A stretch of 40,252 bases of DNA from Sphingobacteriaceae bacterium. GTDB taxonomy: Bacteria > Bacteroidota > Bacteroidia > Sphingobacteriales > Sphingobacteriaceae. The notes under the pieces are model-generated. The model did not search any database and was not told where the DNA came from. It saw only the letters and a program-made list of their open reading frames with translations. Made by a program: the position numbers and the translations under genes. The stretch lies in the NCBI GenBank assembly GCA_019752795.1, contig JAIELS010000015.1, positions 1 through 40,252 on the forward strand. Direction: 5' to 3'. This document shows, piece after piece, positions 1-9,792 of this stretch. Position 1 is the first letter of the stretch. The number at the start of each line of letters is the position of its first letter.

Positions 1-1
1 T

Positions 2-265
2 GGAAAAGCTGTTGTTCGTACAGAAAGTGTAAATAATTTTATCAAAAGCATTGGTGCACCCCATCCCGAAAAATATGACGAAAGAATTCAATTTACAAAA
101 ATATTAATCGATGCTAATTTAGCGAGTGTATGGACAGATTACAAGTTCTATATTGGCGATAAATTTAGCCATTGTGGGGTAAATTCTTTTCAGCTTTTTA
201 AAGGTGATGATGGTTGGAAAATCATTTATATTATAGACACTAGAAGAAAAGATAATTGCAATTAA
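2..265 (+). CDS. NTF2-like/SnoaL-like family protein, 5' truncated by window edge
   Basis: Open frame from the window start to TAA at 263-265; translation ...GKAVVRTESVNNFIKSIGAPHPEKYDERIQFTKILIDANLASVWTDYKFYIGDKFSHCGVNSFQLFKGDDGWKIIYIIDTRRKDNCN resembles NTF2-like proteins. Confidence 0.65.
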   Translation, partial: GKAVVRTESVNNFIKSIGAPHPEKYDERIQFTKILIDANLASVWTDYKFYIGDKFSHCGVNSFQLFKGDDGWKIIYIIDTRRKDNCN

Positions 266-393
266 GCGTAAATATTTTATTTCGTTTTTAAATTGTCATC
301 AATATGATATTAAAGGCAAAATCTAACAATTACGTTTAATTCCTCCTTTATTTTTTGTTGTTTTGTAACAACGACAATTTTACCAAATTTAAT

Positions 394-1935
394 ATGAAAA
401 CAAATATCAAAGCTGTTTTAGCGCAACTTGGGATTGAGGATATCAATCAAGCCTATAGTACTGGTAATAACTGGGGCAAAACGGCTAGCGAAAAAACTAT
501 CGAAAGTCAATCTCCAGTAGATGGACTAAAAATAGCAGCTGTAAAAGTTGCATCAGCAAACGATTATGACGTTGTTGTAGAGACTGCACAAAAAGCATTT
601 TTAGAGTGGCGCAATGTTCCTGCTCCAAAACGCGGAGAAATGGTTCGTCAGTTTGGCGATGCTTTAAGAGCTAATAAAGAAGCCTTAGGTACATTGGTTT
701 CTTATGAAATGGGTAAAAGTTTGCAAGAAGGTTTTGGCGAGGTACAAGAAATGATAGATATCTGCGATTTTGCAGTTGGTTTATCTCGTCAATTGTACGG
801 ATTAACCATGCATAGCGAAAGACCAAGTCACCGAATGTATGAACAATGGCATGCTCTTGGAGTTGTAGGAATTATTTCTGCATTCAATTTTCCTGTTGCA
901 GTTTGGGCATGGAATACTGCTTTAGCATGGGTTTGTGGTAATGTTTGTATTTGGAAACCATCAGAAAAAACACCGATTACAGCAATTGCTTGTCAACATA
1001 TTATTGCAAAAGTTTTAGTTGCTAACAATGTACCTGAAGGTGTTTGTAATTTAATAATTGGCGATAGAGCAATTGGTGAATTGTTAAGCAACGATACTAG
1101 AATACCTTTAGTTTCGGCAACAGGAAGTACCAGAATGGGTAAAGCCGTTGGTGCTGCCGTGGGTGCTCGTTTAGGTAGAAGTTTATTAGAATTAGGTGGA
1201 AACAATGCCATCATCATTTCTAAAGACGCTGATTTAGACATGTCTATTATTGGTGCTGTTTTTGGCGCTGTAGGTACAGCCGGACAACGTTGTACATCAA
1301 CTCGTCGTTTAATTATTCACGAAAGTGTATACGATAGCTTTGTAGCAAAATTGGTTAAAGCTTACGGTCAATTGCGTATCGGGGATCCATTAGATCAGCA
1401 CAATCATGTTGGGCCACTAATTGATACAGATGCAGTTGCTAGCTATTTAGACTCTATTGAGAAATGTAAAGCAGAAGGCGGGAAGTTTGTTGTTGAAGGT
1501 GGAGTTTTAACTGGCGATCAATATTCTTCTGGATGTTATGTTAAACCATGCATTGCAGAAGTTAAAAACGATTATCAAATTGTACAACATGAAACTTTTG
1601 CACCAATTTTATATTTAATCAAATATACTACATTAGATGAAGCTATTGCTTTACAAAATGGTGTTCCGCAAGGTTTATCATCAGCAATTATGACTTTAAA
1701 TTTAAGAGAAGCTGAGCATTTCTTATCTGTACAAGGTTCTGATTGTGGAATTGCCAACGTTAACATTGGTACATCTGGAGCAGAAATAGGTGGTGCTTTT
1801 GGTGGTGAAAAAGAAACAGGCGGCGGTAGAGAAAGTGGCTCTGATGCCTGGAAAGCATATATGCGCAGACAAACCAATACCATTAATTATGCGAATACTT
1901 TGCCTTTAGCCCAAGGCATCAAGTTTGATTTATAA
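394..1935 (+). CDS. Aldehyde dehydrogenase, ALDH7/AmaB-like (aminoadipate-semialdehyde / piperideine-6-carboxylate dehydrogenase)
   Basis: Full-length ALDH with catalytic context GTAGQRCTSTRRL and ELGGNNA; internal ATG at 394 (MKTNIKAVLAQLG) is a more plausible start than 355. Confidence 0.85.
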   Translation: MKTNIKAVLAQLGIEDINQAYSTGNNWGKTASEKTIESQSPVDGLKIAAVKVASANDYDVVVETAQKAFLEWRNVPAPKRGEMVRQFGDALRANKEALGTLVSYEMGKSLQEGFGEVQEMIDICDFAVGLSRQLYGLTMHSERPSHRMYEQWHALGVVGIISAFNFPVAVWAWNTALAWVCGNVCIWKPSEKTPITAIACQHIIAKVLVANNVPEGVCNLIIGDRAIGELLSNDTRIPLVSATGSTRMGKAVGAAVGARLGRSLLELGGNNAIIISKDADLDMSIIGAVFGAVGTAGQRCTSTRRLIIHESVYDSFVAKLVKAYGQLRIGDPLDQHNHVGPLIDTDAVASYLDSIEKCKAEGGKFVVEGGVLTGDQYSSGCYVKPCIAEVKNDYQIVQHETFAPILYLIKYTTLDEAIALQNGVPQGLSSAIMTLNLREAEHFLSVQGSDCGIANVNIGTSGAEIGGAFGGEKETGGGRESGSDAWKAYMRRQTNTINYANTLPLAQGIKFDL

Positions 1936-1954
1936 CTCATAAAATGAAATGATA

Positions 1955-1992
1955 AAAAAAGCGTGCCGACATAAAGTTGGCACGCTTTTTTT
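1955..1992. terminator. Bidirectional Rho-independent-type terminator between convergent genes
   Basis: AAAAAAGCGTGCCGAC-ATAAA-GTTGGCACGCTTTTTT inverted repeat with A/T flanks. Confidence 0.85.
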
Positions 1993-2047
1993 AGCTATAT
2001 GATTGAGTATTAATTCTTGTTAAAAGACCTCAAAAAATGTGAAGTTC

Positions 2048-2683
2048 TTATTTCTCCAACTGCGCAGCTACGTTTGCTAAAGTTTGTGTTTTAACGCTAT
2101 TTACTTTAGCATAAACTGGAGCGATTGAATTTACACTTGTATTGTCTGCTTTAAATTGATCCATGTTCATTTTAGCATTAGAACTTAAAGACGCGTAGTG
2201 ATCAGTCGTAGAACCGCTAAGCTCTAAATTTGCATTGTCTTTTACAGTTGTAGTTAAGTTGAATGTGTTTGCATTAATATCTGCTTTAGCCGAACCTTTT
2301 AAAATCACATCTAAGCTTAAGAAATTAACTTTACCATAAGTTTTAACAGTTGAATTATCTCCTAATTCGATTGTAGAAAGTTCACGCACATAAACTGCTA
2401 CCGTTAAAGTTTGTTTTTCGAAAGAGCTAATGCGTAACTCACCATTTTGTTGTTGTACCAATGCATTTTTAGCATAATAGCTATCGTATACTTTTACACT
2501 TTCTACTGGCGCTTGTATTAAAAGAACTTCAACGTTACCACTTACAACAATTTTGTTGATGTTTTTTACTTGAGTTAATACTGTTACGTTATTTGATGGG
2601 TTTGTTGTAGAGGCAAATGCAGAACCTGTTAATACTACTAATGTTAATGCTGTTGCGAATAAATTTTTGATAGAAAATTTCAT
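2048..2683 (-). CDS. GIN-domain (DUF2807-type) exported protein
   Basis: Signal peptide followed by beta-repeat pattern (ISGNVEVLLIQ..., VYVRELSTIELGDNSTV..., DVILKGSAKADI) typical of putative autotransporter adhesin-like GIN proteins. Confidence 0.7.
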   Translation of the reverse strand: MKFSIKNLFATALTLVVLTGSAFASTTNPSNNVTVLTQVKNINKIVVSGNVEVLLIQAPVESVKVYDSYYAKNALVQQQNGELRISSFEKQTLTVAVYVRELSTIELGDNSTVKTYGKVNFLSLDVILKGSAKADINANTFNLTTTVKDNANLELSGSTTDHYASLSSNAKMNMDQFKADNTSVNSIAPVYAKVNSVKTQTLANVAAQLEK

Positions 2684-3049
2684 GATTTAAATATTTTAAA
2701 TGTTTGTTTGTCTGTTATTTATTTTGTTTTCCTGTAAGCTCCTTGCTGGCAGGTTTCGTAATTAAGACTACATCACACAGAAAAGGTTGCATTCAATTCT
2801 GCTGTATTAGACCATGAGCAAGTAACACTAGACGAAACGCTGTAATTTTTCGACGAACGGGCATAGAAAATTTATTCAATAATGATCGATTTCATTAGTA
2901 AATAAAAAACACAGGCAAATTTTTAGTGAAATAATGGGCAAATGAGATTTTTTTCTTTAAAAAATCTTTCTGTTTGATTAAAACAACAATTTACTGTAAG
3001 TTTATAAATTTTTAGATGCTTAGCTTTTCTTTCTTTTAGCCCTTAATCA

Positions 3050-5947
3050 ATGTTACGTGTAAATAGCTCTATTCCTTGCAAAATTGTGTATTCCTTATGT
3101 AAGCATGAGTATTTGGGTTATTTAATTGAGCCACATATTGTACAACTAAACCCCCAGGGTGATTTTTCTTTAACCTACCAACGTTTATTTACACATACGG
3201 CAAAAGAATTTGCTAAACACTTAACAGAACTTGATTTTAAAATCATTAAAATATTAGATGAAACTGAGCAAGATAATGTCATAAAAAAGTATCATAAAAA
3301 AGCAATTAGACCATTGGAGTTTTTTAGCAAATTTTACGATGAAAAATTTTATGATAGTGTTAGACCAAAAATTGAGAAAAAATTAGCGGAAGTTTTAGAA
3401 CTCATCAAAGATAAAGAGTCCTTATACTTAATGGATAGTGATGGCTGGCCTGCAGAACGAAAAATTGATTTAGCAACAGAGCCTGCAACAGTACTGTTCC
3501 ATTTTAGAAGAAATGAAATTGAAACTCGTTACTTCCCTACCATTAAATATCAAGGCTTACGCATTGATTTTATGTTTAAAGATGCACAGGTAATTTGTAA
3601 TCAACCTGCTTGGTTATTACTAAACGATGTACTTTATTTCTTTGACCAAAATGTTGAAGGAAAAAAGTTTATCCCGTTTTTAAATAAACGCTACATCTCA
3701 ATACCGAGAGCCAAAGAAGAAACCTATTTCGAAAAATTTGTAGCGCCTTTAATAGAAAAACACCATGTATATGCAGAGGGATTTGATATTAAAACAGAGA
3801 AGCATGAAGCAACGCCAGTTATCAAAGTAATTTATGTTGATGGTGGTGTTTCTCAAATTCAACTTTATTTTAAATACGGGCAAAATGTTTTTGCCATGGG
3901 TAACGAAAATAAAGTTAGCGTCCGCTTAACTAAAGATGAAGAAAATTATACATTTACCCGCATCAAAAGAAATAGCGATTGGGAAAAACAGCAATTTTCT
4001 TTTTTATTAGGCTTAGGATTAAAGAAAATTAGTGCAATTTTTCATCATTTAGAACTACCTAATTTAAACGAAAATGATAACCCATCTTACGCCATTATCA
4101 ATTGGGTAAATGAGCATATAGAAACATTGCAAACTGAAGGATTTGAAATTGAACAAGCAAGTACAAGCAAGCGTTTTGTATTTGGTGCCAATAAAATTGA
4201 TTTCGAAATTAAAGAAGATAATGACTGGTTTGATATTAATGCTATCGTTTATTTTGGAATCCATCCAATTCCTTTTATTTCCTTAAAACAACACATTCTC
4301 CATAAAAGGAGAGAATTTATTTTGCCAGATGGCGATATTGCAGTAATCCCAGAAAAATGGTTTACACAATACAGTAGCATCTTTAGTTTAGCTGATAGCG
4401 GAAAAAATTTAAAGCTCAAAAAACATCACATTGGTCTAATTAACGATTTGGCTGAGGATAGTTTAGCCAATGTAACATTAGATAGGAAACTACAACGCTT
4501 AAACGATTTCGAAAATATTGCTGATACTGCAATGCCTGTTCATTTTAAAGGAGATTTGCGCCATTACCAAAAAGCTGGTTACAATTGGTTTAGTTTTTTA
4601 CGTGAGTACAATTTTGGTGGTTGTTTGGCAGATGATATGGGTTTAGGTAAAACCATACAAACCTTGGCCATGTTACAACAAATAAAGGAAGAAGATGAGT
4701 TAAAGCAAACGCATAGCACCTCGCTCATTATTATGCCAACTTCTTTAATTTACAATTGGTTAAATGAGGCAAAGAAATTTACACCGAAGCTCAAAATACA
4801 TGCACATACGGGCACTTTTAGAAACAAAGACATTGCACTTTTTGATAAATACGATTTAGTGATCACAACTTATGGTATTACACGTGTAGATTCTGAACTC
4901 ATTAGTAAGTTCTATTTCAATTACATCATATTAGACGAAAGTCAAAACATTAAAAATCCATCTTCTAAGTCTTTTAAAGCCGTTAGGATGCTTAAATCTC
5001 GTCATAAATTAGTTTTAAGTGGTACACCTATAGAAAATTCAGTGGGCGATTTATGGACTCAATTAACTTTCTTAAACCCAGGTTTATTAGGCACACAAGC
5101 TTTTTTTAATGATGAATATGTGCAAGCGATAGAGAAGCGTAAAGACGAAGAAAAAGCCAAAAAACTACAGGCCATTATTAAACCCTTTGTTTTACGTAGA
5201 ACAAAAGAACAAGTGGCATCAGAATTACCTCCAAAAACTGAGCAAATTTATTATTGCGATATGAGTGAAGATCAGGCCGCAGCTTACGAAAAAACAAAAT
5301 CGGCTTATAGAAACGATTTATTAAGCAGCATGGATGACGGAACTTATGCTAAAAAACAGGTTCAACTTTTACAAGGTTTAACTGCTTTGAGACAGTTGGC
5401 AAATCACCCAGTAATGATTGATGAAGAATATACTTCAGACTCTGGAAAGTTCGAAAACGTGATGCATACTTTAGATAATGTTTTAAAAGGCGGACATAAA
5501 GTTTTGATTTTCTCTCAATTTGTAAAACACTTGAGTATTTTTAAAGCAAGTTTTGAACAACAAGGTATTCCTTTTGCTTATTTAGATGGTGGCACAAAAA
5601 ACAGAGGAGAAATTGTAGCTGAATTCCAAGAAAACGATACTTTAAAAGTCTTTTTAATTTCTATTAAAGCAGGTGGGGTTGGTTTAAACTTAACACAAGC
5701 AGATTATGTGTTTATTTTGGATCCTTGGTGGAACCCAGCAGTTGAGCAACAAGCGATCGATAGAACCCATAGAATTGGTCAAGATAAAAAGGTATTTATC
5801 TATAAATTTATCTCTAAAGATACTGTCGAAGAGAAAATTTTAGCCTTACAAAGGCGCAAAAAATCTTTAGCAAATTCGCTCATCACTACCGAAGAAAGTT
5901 TCTTTAAATCGCTAAGCAAGGATGACATTAGGGAGTTGTTGAATTAA
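3050..5947 (+). CDS. SNF2-family DEAD/DEAH helicase
   Basis: Motifs DDMGLGKTIQTLAML, LDESQNIKN (DESQ), SGTPIENS, WWNPAVEQQAIDRTHRIGQ. Confidence 0.92.
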   Translation: MLRVNSSIPCKIVYSLCKHEYLGYLIEPHIVQLNPQGDFSLTYQRLFTHTAKEFAKHLTELDFKIIKILDETEQDNVIKKYHKKAIRPLEFFSKFYDEKFYDSVRPKIEKKLAEVLELIKDKESLYLMDSDGWPAERKIDLATEPATVLFHFRRNEIETRYFPTIKYQGLRIDFMFKDAQVICNQPAWLLLNDVLYFFDQNVEGKKFIPFLNKRYISIPRAKEETYFEKFVAPLIEKHHVYAEGFDIKTEKHEATPVIKVIYVDGGVSQIQLYFKYGQNVFAMGNENKVSVRLTKDEENYTFTRIKRNSDWEKQQFSFLLGLGLKKISAIFHHLELPNLNENDNPSYAIINWVNEHIETLQTEGFEIEQASTSKRFVFGANKIDFEIKEDNDWFDINAIVYFGIHPIPFISLKQHILHKRREFILPDGDIAVIPEKWFTQYSSIFSLADSGKNLKLKKHHIGLINDLAEDSLANVTLDRKLQRLNDFENIADTAMPVHFKGDLRHYQKAGYNWFSFLREYNFGGCLADDMGLGKTIQTLAMLQQIKEEDELKQTHSTSLIIMPTSLIYNWLNEAKKFTPKLKIHAHTGTFRNKDIALFDKYDLVITTYGITRVDSELISKFYFNYIILDESQNIKNPSSKSFKAVRMLKSRHKLVLSGTPIENSVGDLWTQLTFLNPGLLGTQAFFNDEYVQAIEKRKDEEKAKKLQAIIKPFVLRRTKEQVASELPPKTEQIYYCDMSEDQAAAYEKTKSAYRNDLLSSMDDGTYAKKQVQLLQGLTALRQLANHPVMIDEEYTSDSGKFENVMHTLDNVLKGGHKVLIFSQFVKHLSIFKASFEQQGIPFAYLDGGTKNRGEIVAEFQENDTLKVFLISIKAGGVGLNLTQADYVFILDPWWNPAVEQQAIDRTHRIGQDKKVFIYKFISKDTVEEKILALQRRKKSLANSLITTEESFFKSLSKDDIRELLN

Positions 5948-5960
5948 ACCTATTGGAATT

Positions 5961-5992
5961 GGAAGTCCGAAAGTCAGGAAGTCCGAAAGACA
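5961..5992 (+). repeat. Tandem 16-nt repeat (2 units)
   Basis: ggaagtccgaaagtca ggaagtccgaaagaca, 15/16 identical. Confidence 0.8.
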
Positions 5993-6004
5993 GAAAACTA
6001 GCAA

Positions 6005-6640
6005 CTAACTAGTCTTTAATATTCTTAAATAATTTTTCCTACTGATCATTTCTGCGCCTAAACTCATCAAATGATCGTTTGGCAATTGACAATCTATTAA
6101 ATCGTATTGGTTGGTTTGACATAAATATATCAATGCCATTTTTGAAGCATTGCTTACTAAACTAAACATGCTTTCTCCACAAAAAACCTTACCAATTTTA
6201 AGGCCATACAATCCGCCAACTAACTTCTCATTTTGCCAAACTTCAACACTATGCGCAAAACCTTTCTGATGTAAATTAATGTAGGCTTGCTGCATGTCAT
6301 TCGTTATCCAAGTGCCATCTTGATCTTTCCTTGCAGTGTTAGCACAATTCATAATAACTTTGTCAAATGCTAAATTTGTTGTGACTATAAAAACAGAAGA
6401 ATTTAAAACCTTCTTCATGCTTTTACTGACCTTAATTTTTTGAGGAAAAATTACACATCGCTCATGTGGCGCATACCATAAAATTGGATCGCCTTCGCTA
6501 AACCAAGGGAAAATTCCACTTTGATAAGCTAATATTAGTCGATCTACACTTAAGTCGCCGCCAATTGCCAGTAAACCATCCGCCTCAGCTAATGCAGTAT
6601 CAGGAAAAATAATTTGATGATCTAGCAATCTAAAAACCAT
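6005..6640 (-). CDS. aat: Leucyl/phenylalanyl-tRNA--protein transferase
   Basis: GLLAIGGDLSVDRLILAYQSGIFPWF...ILWYAPHERCVIFP; VGGLYGLKIGKVFCGESMFS signature. Confidence 0.93.
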   Translation of the reverse strand: MVFRLLDHQIIFPDTALAEADGLLAIGGDLSVDRLILAYQSGIFPWFSEGDPILWYAPHERCVIFPQKIKVSKSMKKVLNSSVFIVTTNLAFDKVIMNCANTARKDQDGTWITNDMQQAYINLHQKGFAHSVEVWQNEKLVGGLYGLKIGKVFCGESMFSLVSNASKMALIYLCQTNQYDLIDCQLPNDHLMSLGAEMISRKNYLRILKTS

Positions 6641-6692
6641 ATTGCAATGTTACTAAATTGTAACAAATGATTTAGTAACATGTCTTAAAACT

Positions 6693-7061
6693 ATGAGTTT
6701 TATTGGCAATATTATTTGGATTGTTTTCGGCGGAATTTTTATATTCTTTCAATATATTTTTGGCGGAATAGTGCTTTGTTTAACAATTGTAGGCATTCCA
6801 TTCGGTATTCAATGCTTTAAATTTGCTATAGTAGGTTTAGCACCATTTGGCGTTAAAATTACTGATACATCCTCTAATATAGGTTGTCTATCAACCATCA
6901 TGAATATCATTTGGTTAATTTTCGGGGGATTTTGGATTGTTTTAACTCACCTACTTTTTGGCTTATTATTTTGCATTACCATTGTAGGTATTCCTTTCGG
7001 GCTACAGCATTTTAAATTAATGAATCTAGCCTTCTCTCCTTTTGGAAAATCTATTAGTTAA
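6693..7061 (+). CDS. YccF-domain membrane protein
   Basis: Two tandem copies of IIWIVFGG...TIVGIPFGIQCFK / IIWLIFGG...TIVGIPFGLQHFK. Confidence 0.85.
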   Translation: MSFIGNIIWIVFGGIFIFFQYIFGGIVLCLTIVGIPFGIQCFKFAIVGLAPFGVKITDTSSNIGCLSTIMNIIWLIFGGFWIVLTHLLFGLLFCITIVGIPFGLQHFKLMNLAFSPFGKSIS

Positions 7062-7084
7062 TTAAATAAAATTTAACCCGATTT

Positions 7085-7486
7085 TTATTCAGCCTTGCTA
7101 AAAACCATTAACAATTTATCACCATTTAGCAATTGCAATTTATTTCCAACAACTTTAAATGAGTTGGCGCTTCTTAGTCCTTCGGTATATTTACTTTCAG
7201 CCTGACCAACGTCTTCACAAAACATCATAGTTCCCATTAACTCGCTAAACTTTATAGTTCTGCCACTTATAGTTGCTTTACCGCCAAAACCATTACAAAA
7301 AGATTTACCACTAACGCTATCATCTGTACCAAAATTTAATAATGCCTTTTTTTCAGTATTAGGCATAATTTGATTAGGCCACTCTGTTAAAACCCATTTA
7401 GTATTTACAATGGACTGAATTCCGATTTTTTCTGAACAGGCTTGCATCATTAACATCATTGCAAATCCTAAAATAAGTTTCTTCAT
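7085..7486 (-). CDS. META-domain lipoprotein
   Basis: Lipobox-like MKKLILGFAMMLMMQACSEK; NTKWVLTEWPN, FCNGFGGKATISGRTIKFSELMGTMMFCED pattern; ATG at 7486 preferred. Confidence 0.75.
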   Translation of the reverse strand: MKKLILGFAMMLMMQACSEKIGIQSIVNTKWVLTEWPNQIMPNTEKKALLNFGTDDSVSGKSFCNGFGGKATISGRTIKFSELMGTMMFCEDVGQAESKYTEGLRSANSFKVVGNKLQLLNGDKLLMVFSKAE

Positions 7487-7496
7487 AAGGGTAAAT

Positions 7497-8468
7497 TTAA
7501 TCAATTAATCCAATTTTTTTTGAGTGCGTTATCGCTTCTTCGCTTTGCGAAAATAAACATGTTTTGATGTGCTGCAACTCTATCTTCTTTAGTAAATACT
7601 CAGTATCCAATTGTTTAGATGGTCTAACATTTCTAATGTATACAGCCACAACATTTTTTGGATATTTCTCCGTGATTTTCTGGTAAATTTCTGGATCCAT
7701 TTGTGAATTATCTCCAAAAAACACAAATTTTTGCTTCGGAAACGCATCAATAATGCGCATCACCCTTAACAGTTTTCCTTCATGGCCAGTTTTGCCAGTT
7801 TTAAATAAATTTTTCCAACGTTTTAACTGATTTAACAAAAAAGCACCTTCAGGTAATTTATTAAATCTAAAGTGTTCTACTAGATAATCATATAAATTCC
7901 ATTCGCTGCTCGATACATAAAAAAATGGATTTGGCTGTGTCGCATTTGTATGGGCATTGGCTAGTAGTTGATAGTGTTTTTGAACACCAGCAAATGTTTT
8001 TCTAGTCCTTGGATTTTTGATAAATAGTTGGCGCAATCTTTTATAAATCTTTGCTGAATGAGATACCATAATCGTATCATCAATATCAGAAATGAATGCA
8101 TATTGTGTAATATGTGGAACATATATTTTTCCATTAGCTTCGGCAACAACTTCATCTTTTTCATTAAAAGCATACACTTTTACACTATGCCAGCCAGCTT
8201 CAACCTCATTTTCTGCTTTCCACTCGAACTTAAAAAACCCATCAAATTCTGTCTTTTGCTCAATAATTTGTCCGTAAAAATTTAATTTAACCTTTGTAAA
8301 CGGGAAAGGCTTAACTACAAATAGTTTAAAAAGATAAAGAATATTTACAAATAGATTGTTGCTAAAATTTTGTGCTGTTTTGGCTTTAAATTTATAAACA
8401 TGTCCATAAACAACCAAATTGTGTGTATGTCCGTATCCGTGATAAATTTTTACGCTAGCATTATTCAT
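7497..8468 (-). CDS. App1-type (DUF2183) phosphatase domain protein
   Basis: FISDIDDTIMVSHSAK (DxDxT motif), FFYVSSSEWNLYDYL, KFVFFGDNSQMDPEIY; internal ATG at 8468 preferred. Confidence 0.8.
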   Translation of the reverse strand: MNNASVKIYHGYGHTHNLVVYGHVYKFKAKTAQNFSNNLFVNILYLFKLFVVKPFPFTKVKLNFYGQIIEQKTEFDGFFKFEWKAENEVEAGWHSVKVYAFNEKDEVVAEANGKIYVPHITQYAFISDIDDTIMVSHSAKIYKRLRQLFIKNPRTRKTFAGVQKHYQLLANAHTNATQPNPFFYVSSSEWNLYDYLVEHFRFNKLPEGAFLLNQLKRWKNLFKTGKTGHEGKLLRVMRIIDAFPKQKFVFFGDNSQMDPEIYQKITEKYPKNVVAVYIRNVRPSKQLDTEYLLKKIELQHIKTCLFSQSEEAITHSKKIGLID

Positions 8469-8523
8469 TATATTTAAAACAGAGTTAAGGTTAACTTGTT
8501 TGTAATGAAAAATAAAAAAGCTA

Positions 8524-9417
8524 GTGAACACAAAAAAATTAAAATTACTATTTATAGTTAACCCTAGCTCAGGTAGCAACCAAATAAATTATGAGCAAGA
8601 AATAAAAACTTTTTTCAGTACTAAGAAAGTTGCGTTTGAAATATATTTGCTCCCTAAAAATTGCGATTTAGCAAACGTAAAATTGGCAATAGAAAAGGCA
8701 AAAGCAGATAGGGTAATTGCCGTTGGTGGCGATGGAACCCTTAAGTTAGTTGCCGAATGTTTATTGGGCACCAAAACACCTATAGGAATTATTCCAGCTG
8801 GTTCTGCAAATGGAATGGCAAAAGAGTTAGGTATTCCAGAAGAATTAAATGGCGCTTTAACATTAGCAATGAATGGTAAGCCAAAACAAATCCACGCTGT
8901 TTTAATTAACAATGAATTGTGCATCCATTTAGCAGACATTGGTTTTAATGCTTATATCGTTAAAAAGTTTGATGAATTGCCCACACGAGGCATGTGGACA
9001 TATGCAAAAGCTACTTGGCACGCATTCTGGTATCACAGAAAAATGGACGTACAATTTAAGATTGGCGATAAATTAATTAAGCAAAAAGCAGCAATGGTTG
9101 TTGTTGCCAATGCTAAACAATATGGAACAGGTTTTGAAATTAATCCCGATGGGAAGTTAAATGACGAGTTATTTGAAGTAATTATTGTTAAAGATTATGC
9201 GGTGATGGAAATCCTTAAAATATGGGCTACTAAACTACCCTGGAATCCCAAAAAAATAGAAAGTTTTCAAACTTCAAACTTAAAGATAACAACCAAACAT
9301 AAGGTTCATTTTCAGGTAGATGGAGAGTACAAAGGAAAGCTTAATACCATTGAAGCTAAACTTATTCCAAAAGCGATAAATATTATTGTAAACGCTTCAA
9401 ATTCAACTGCATTTTAA
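8524..9417 (+). CDS. Diacylglycerol/lipid kinase (YegS/DgkB-like)
   Basis: LFIVNPSSGSNQ, AVGGDGTLKLVAECLLGT, GIIPAGSANGMAKELGIP; GTG start. Confidence 0.85.
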   Translation: MNTKKLKLLFIVNPSSGSNQINYEQEIKTFFSTKKVAFEIYLLPKNCDLANVKLAIEKAKADRVIAVGGDGTLKLVAECLLGTKTPIGIIPAGSANGMAKELGIPEELNGALTLAMNGKPKQIHAVLINNELCIHLADIGFNAYIVKKFDELPTRGMWTYAKATWHAFWYHRKMDVQFKIGDKLIKQKAAMVVVANAKQYGTGFEINPDGKLNDELFEVIIVKDYAVMEILKIWATKLPWNPKKIESFQTSNLKITTKHKVHFQVDGEYKGKLNTIEAKLIPKAINIIVNASNSTAF

Positions 9418-9781
9418 TAGTTAAATAAAGCCTTATAAACTCTGCTACAATACAAATTTTCAATGTAAGATTAAACCAATAATCTTCAAAACGACTAAAT
9501 GCTTCTGGTAATAATGCAATAAAACCTATTGTAAAAACCCATAAATATAATCTAAAAGGAAATTGGACATAATAAATTATAAACCCCATTTTTTTAAAAA
9601 ACCACAAACCAACAACCCCAGCAGCTAATAATAAAAACATGGGAAACATTAAAACGGAAGATATTTTTTCAGACAATTTTGCTGTTTCATTAAAATGATG
9701 CAAAATAACCCACAATTGCATGCCCATTAGAAATAAAGCGATGAAATCTAAAAAAGCAAAAGAACGTAGAAGAATACGCAT
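9383..9781 (-). CDS. Hypothetical integral membrane protein
   Basis: 132-aa hydrophobic ORF with several predicted TM stretches; 3' end overlaps the lipid kinase gene convergently by 35 nt. Confidence 0.6.
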   Translation of the reverse strand: MRILLRSFAFLDFIALFLMGMQLWVILHHFNETAKLSEKISSVLMFPMFLLLAAGVVGLWFFKKMGFIIYYVQFPFRLYLWVFTIGFIALLPEAFSRFEDYWFNLTLKICIVAEFIRLYLTIKMQLNLKRLQ

Positions 9782-9792
9782 TTTTTATGTGT

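Noticed and set aside
1575-1883. 102-aa antisense ORF within the aldehyde dehydrogenase (likewise 993-1241)
   Set aside because: Shadow ORFs of a conserved coding sequence; no independent coding evidence.
2790-2864. 23-codon minus-strand ORF MPVRRKITAFRLVLLAHGLIQQN upstream of the GIN gene
   Set aside because: Too short to support; its sequence coincides with the 21-bp-period direct repeat, which explains the apparent pattern better.
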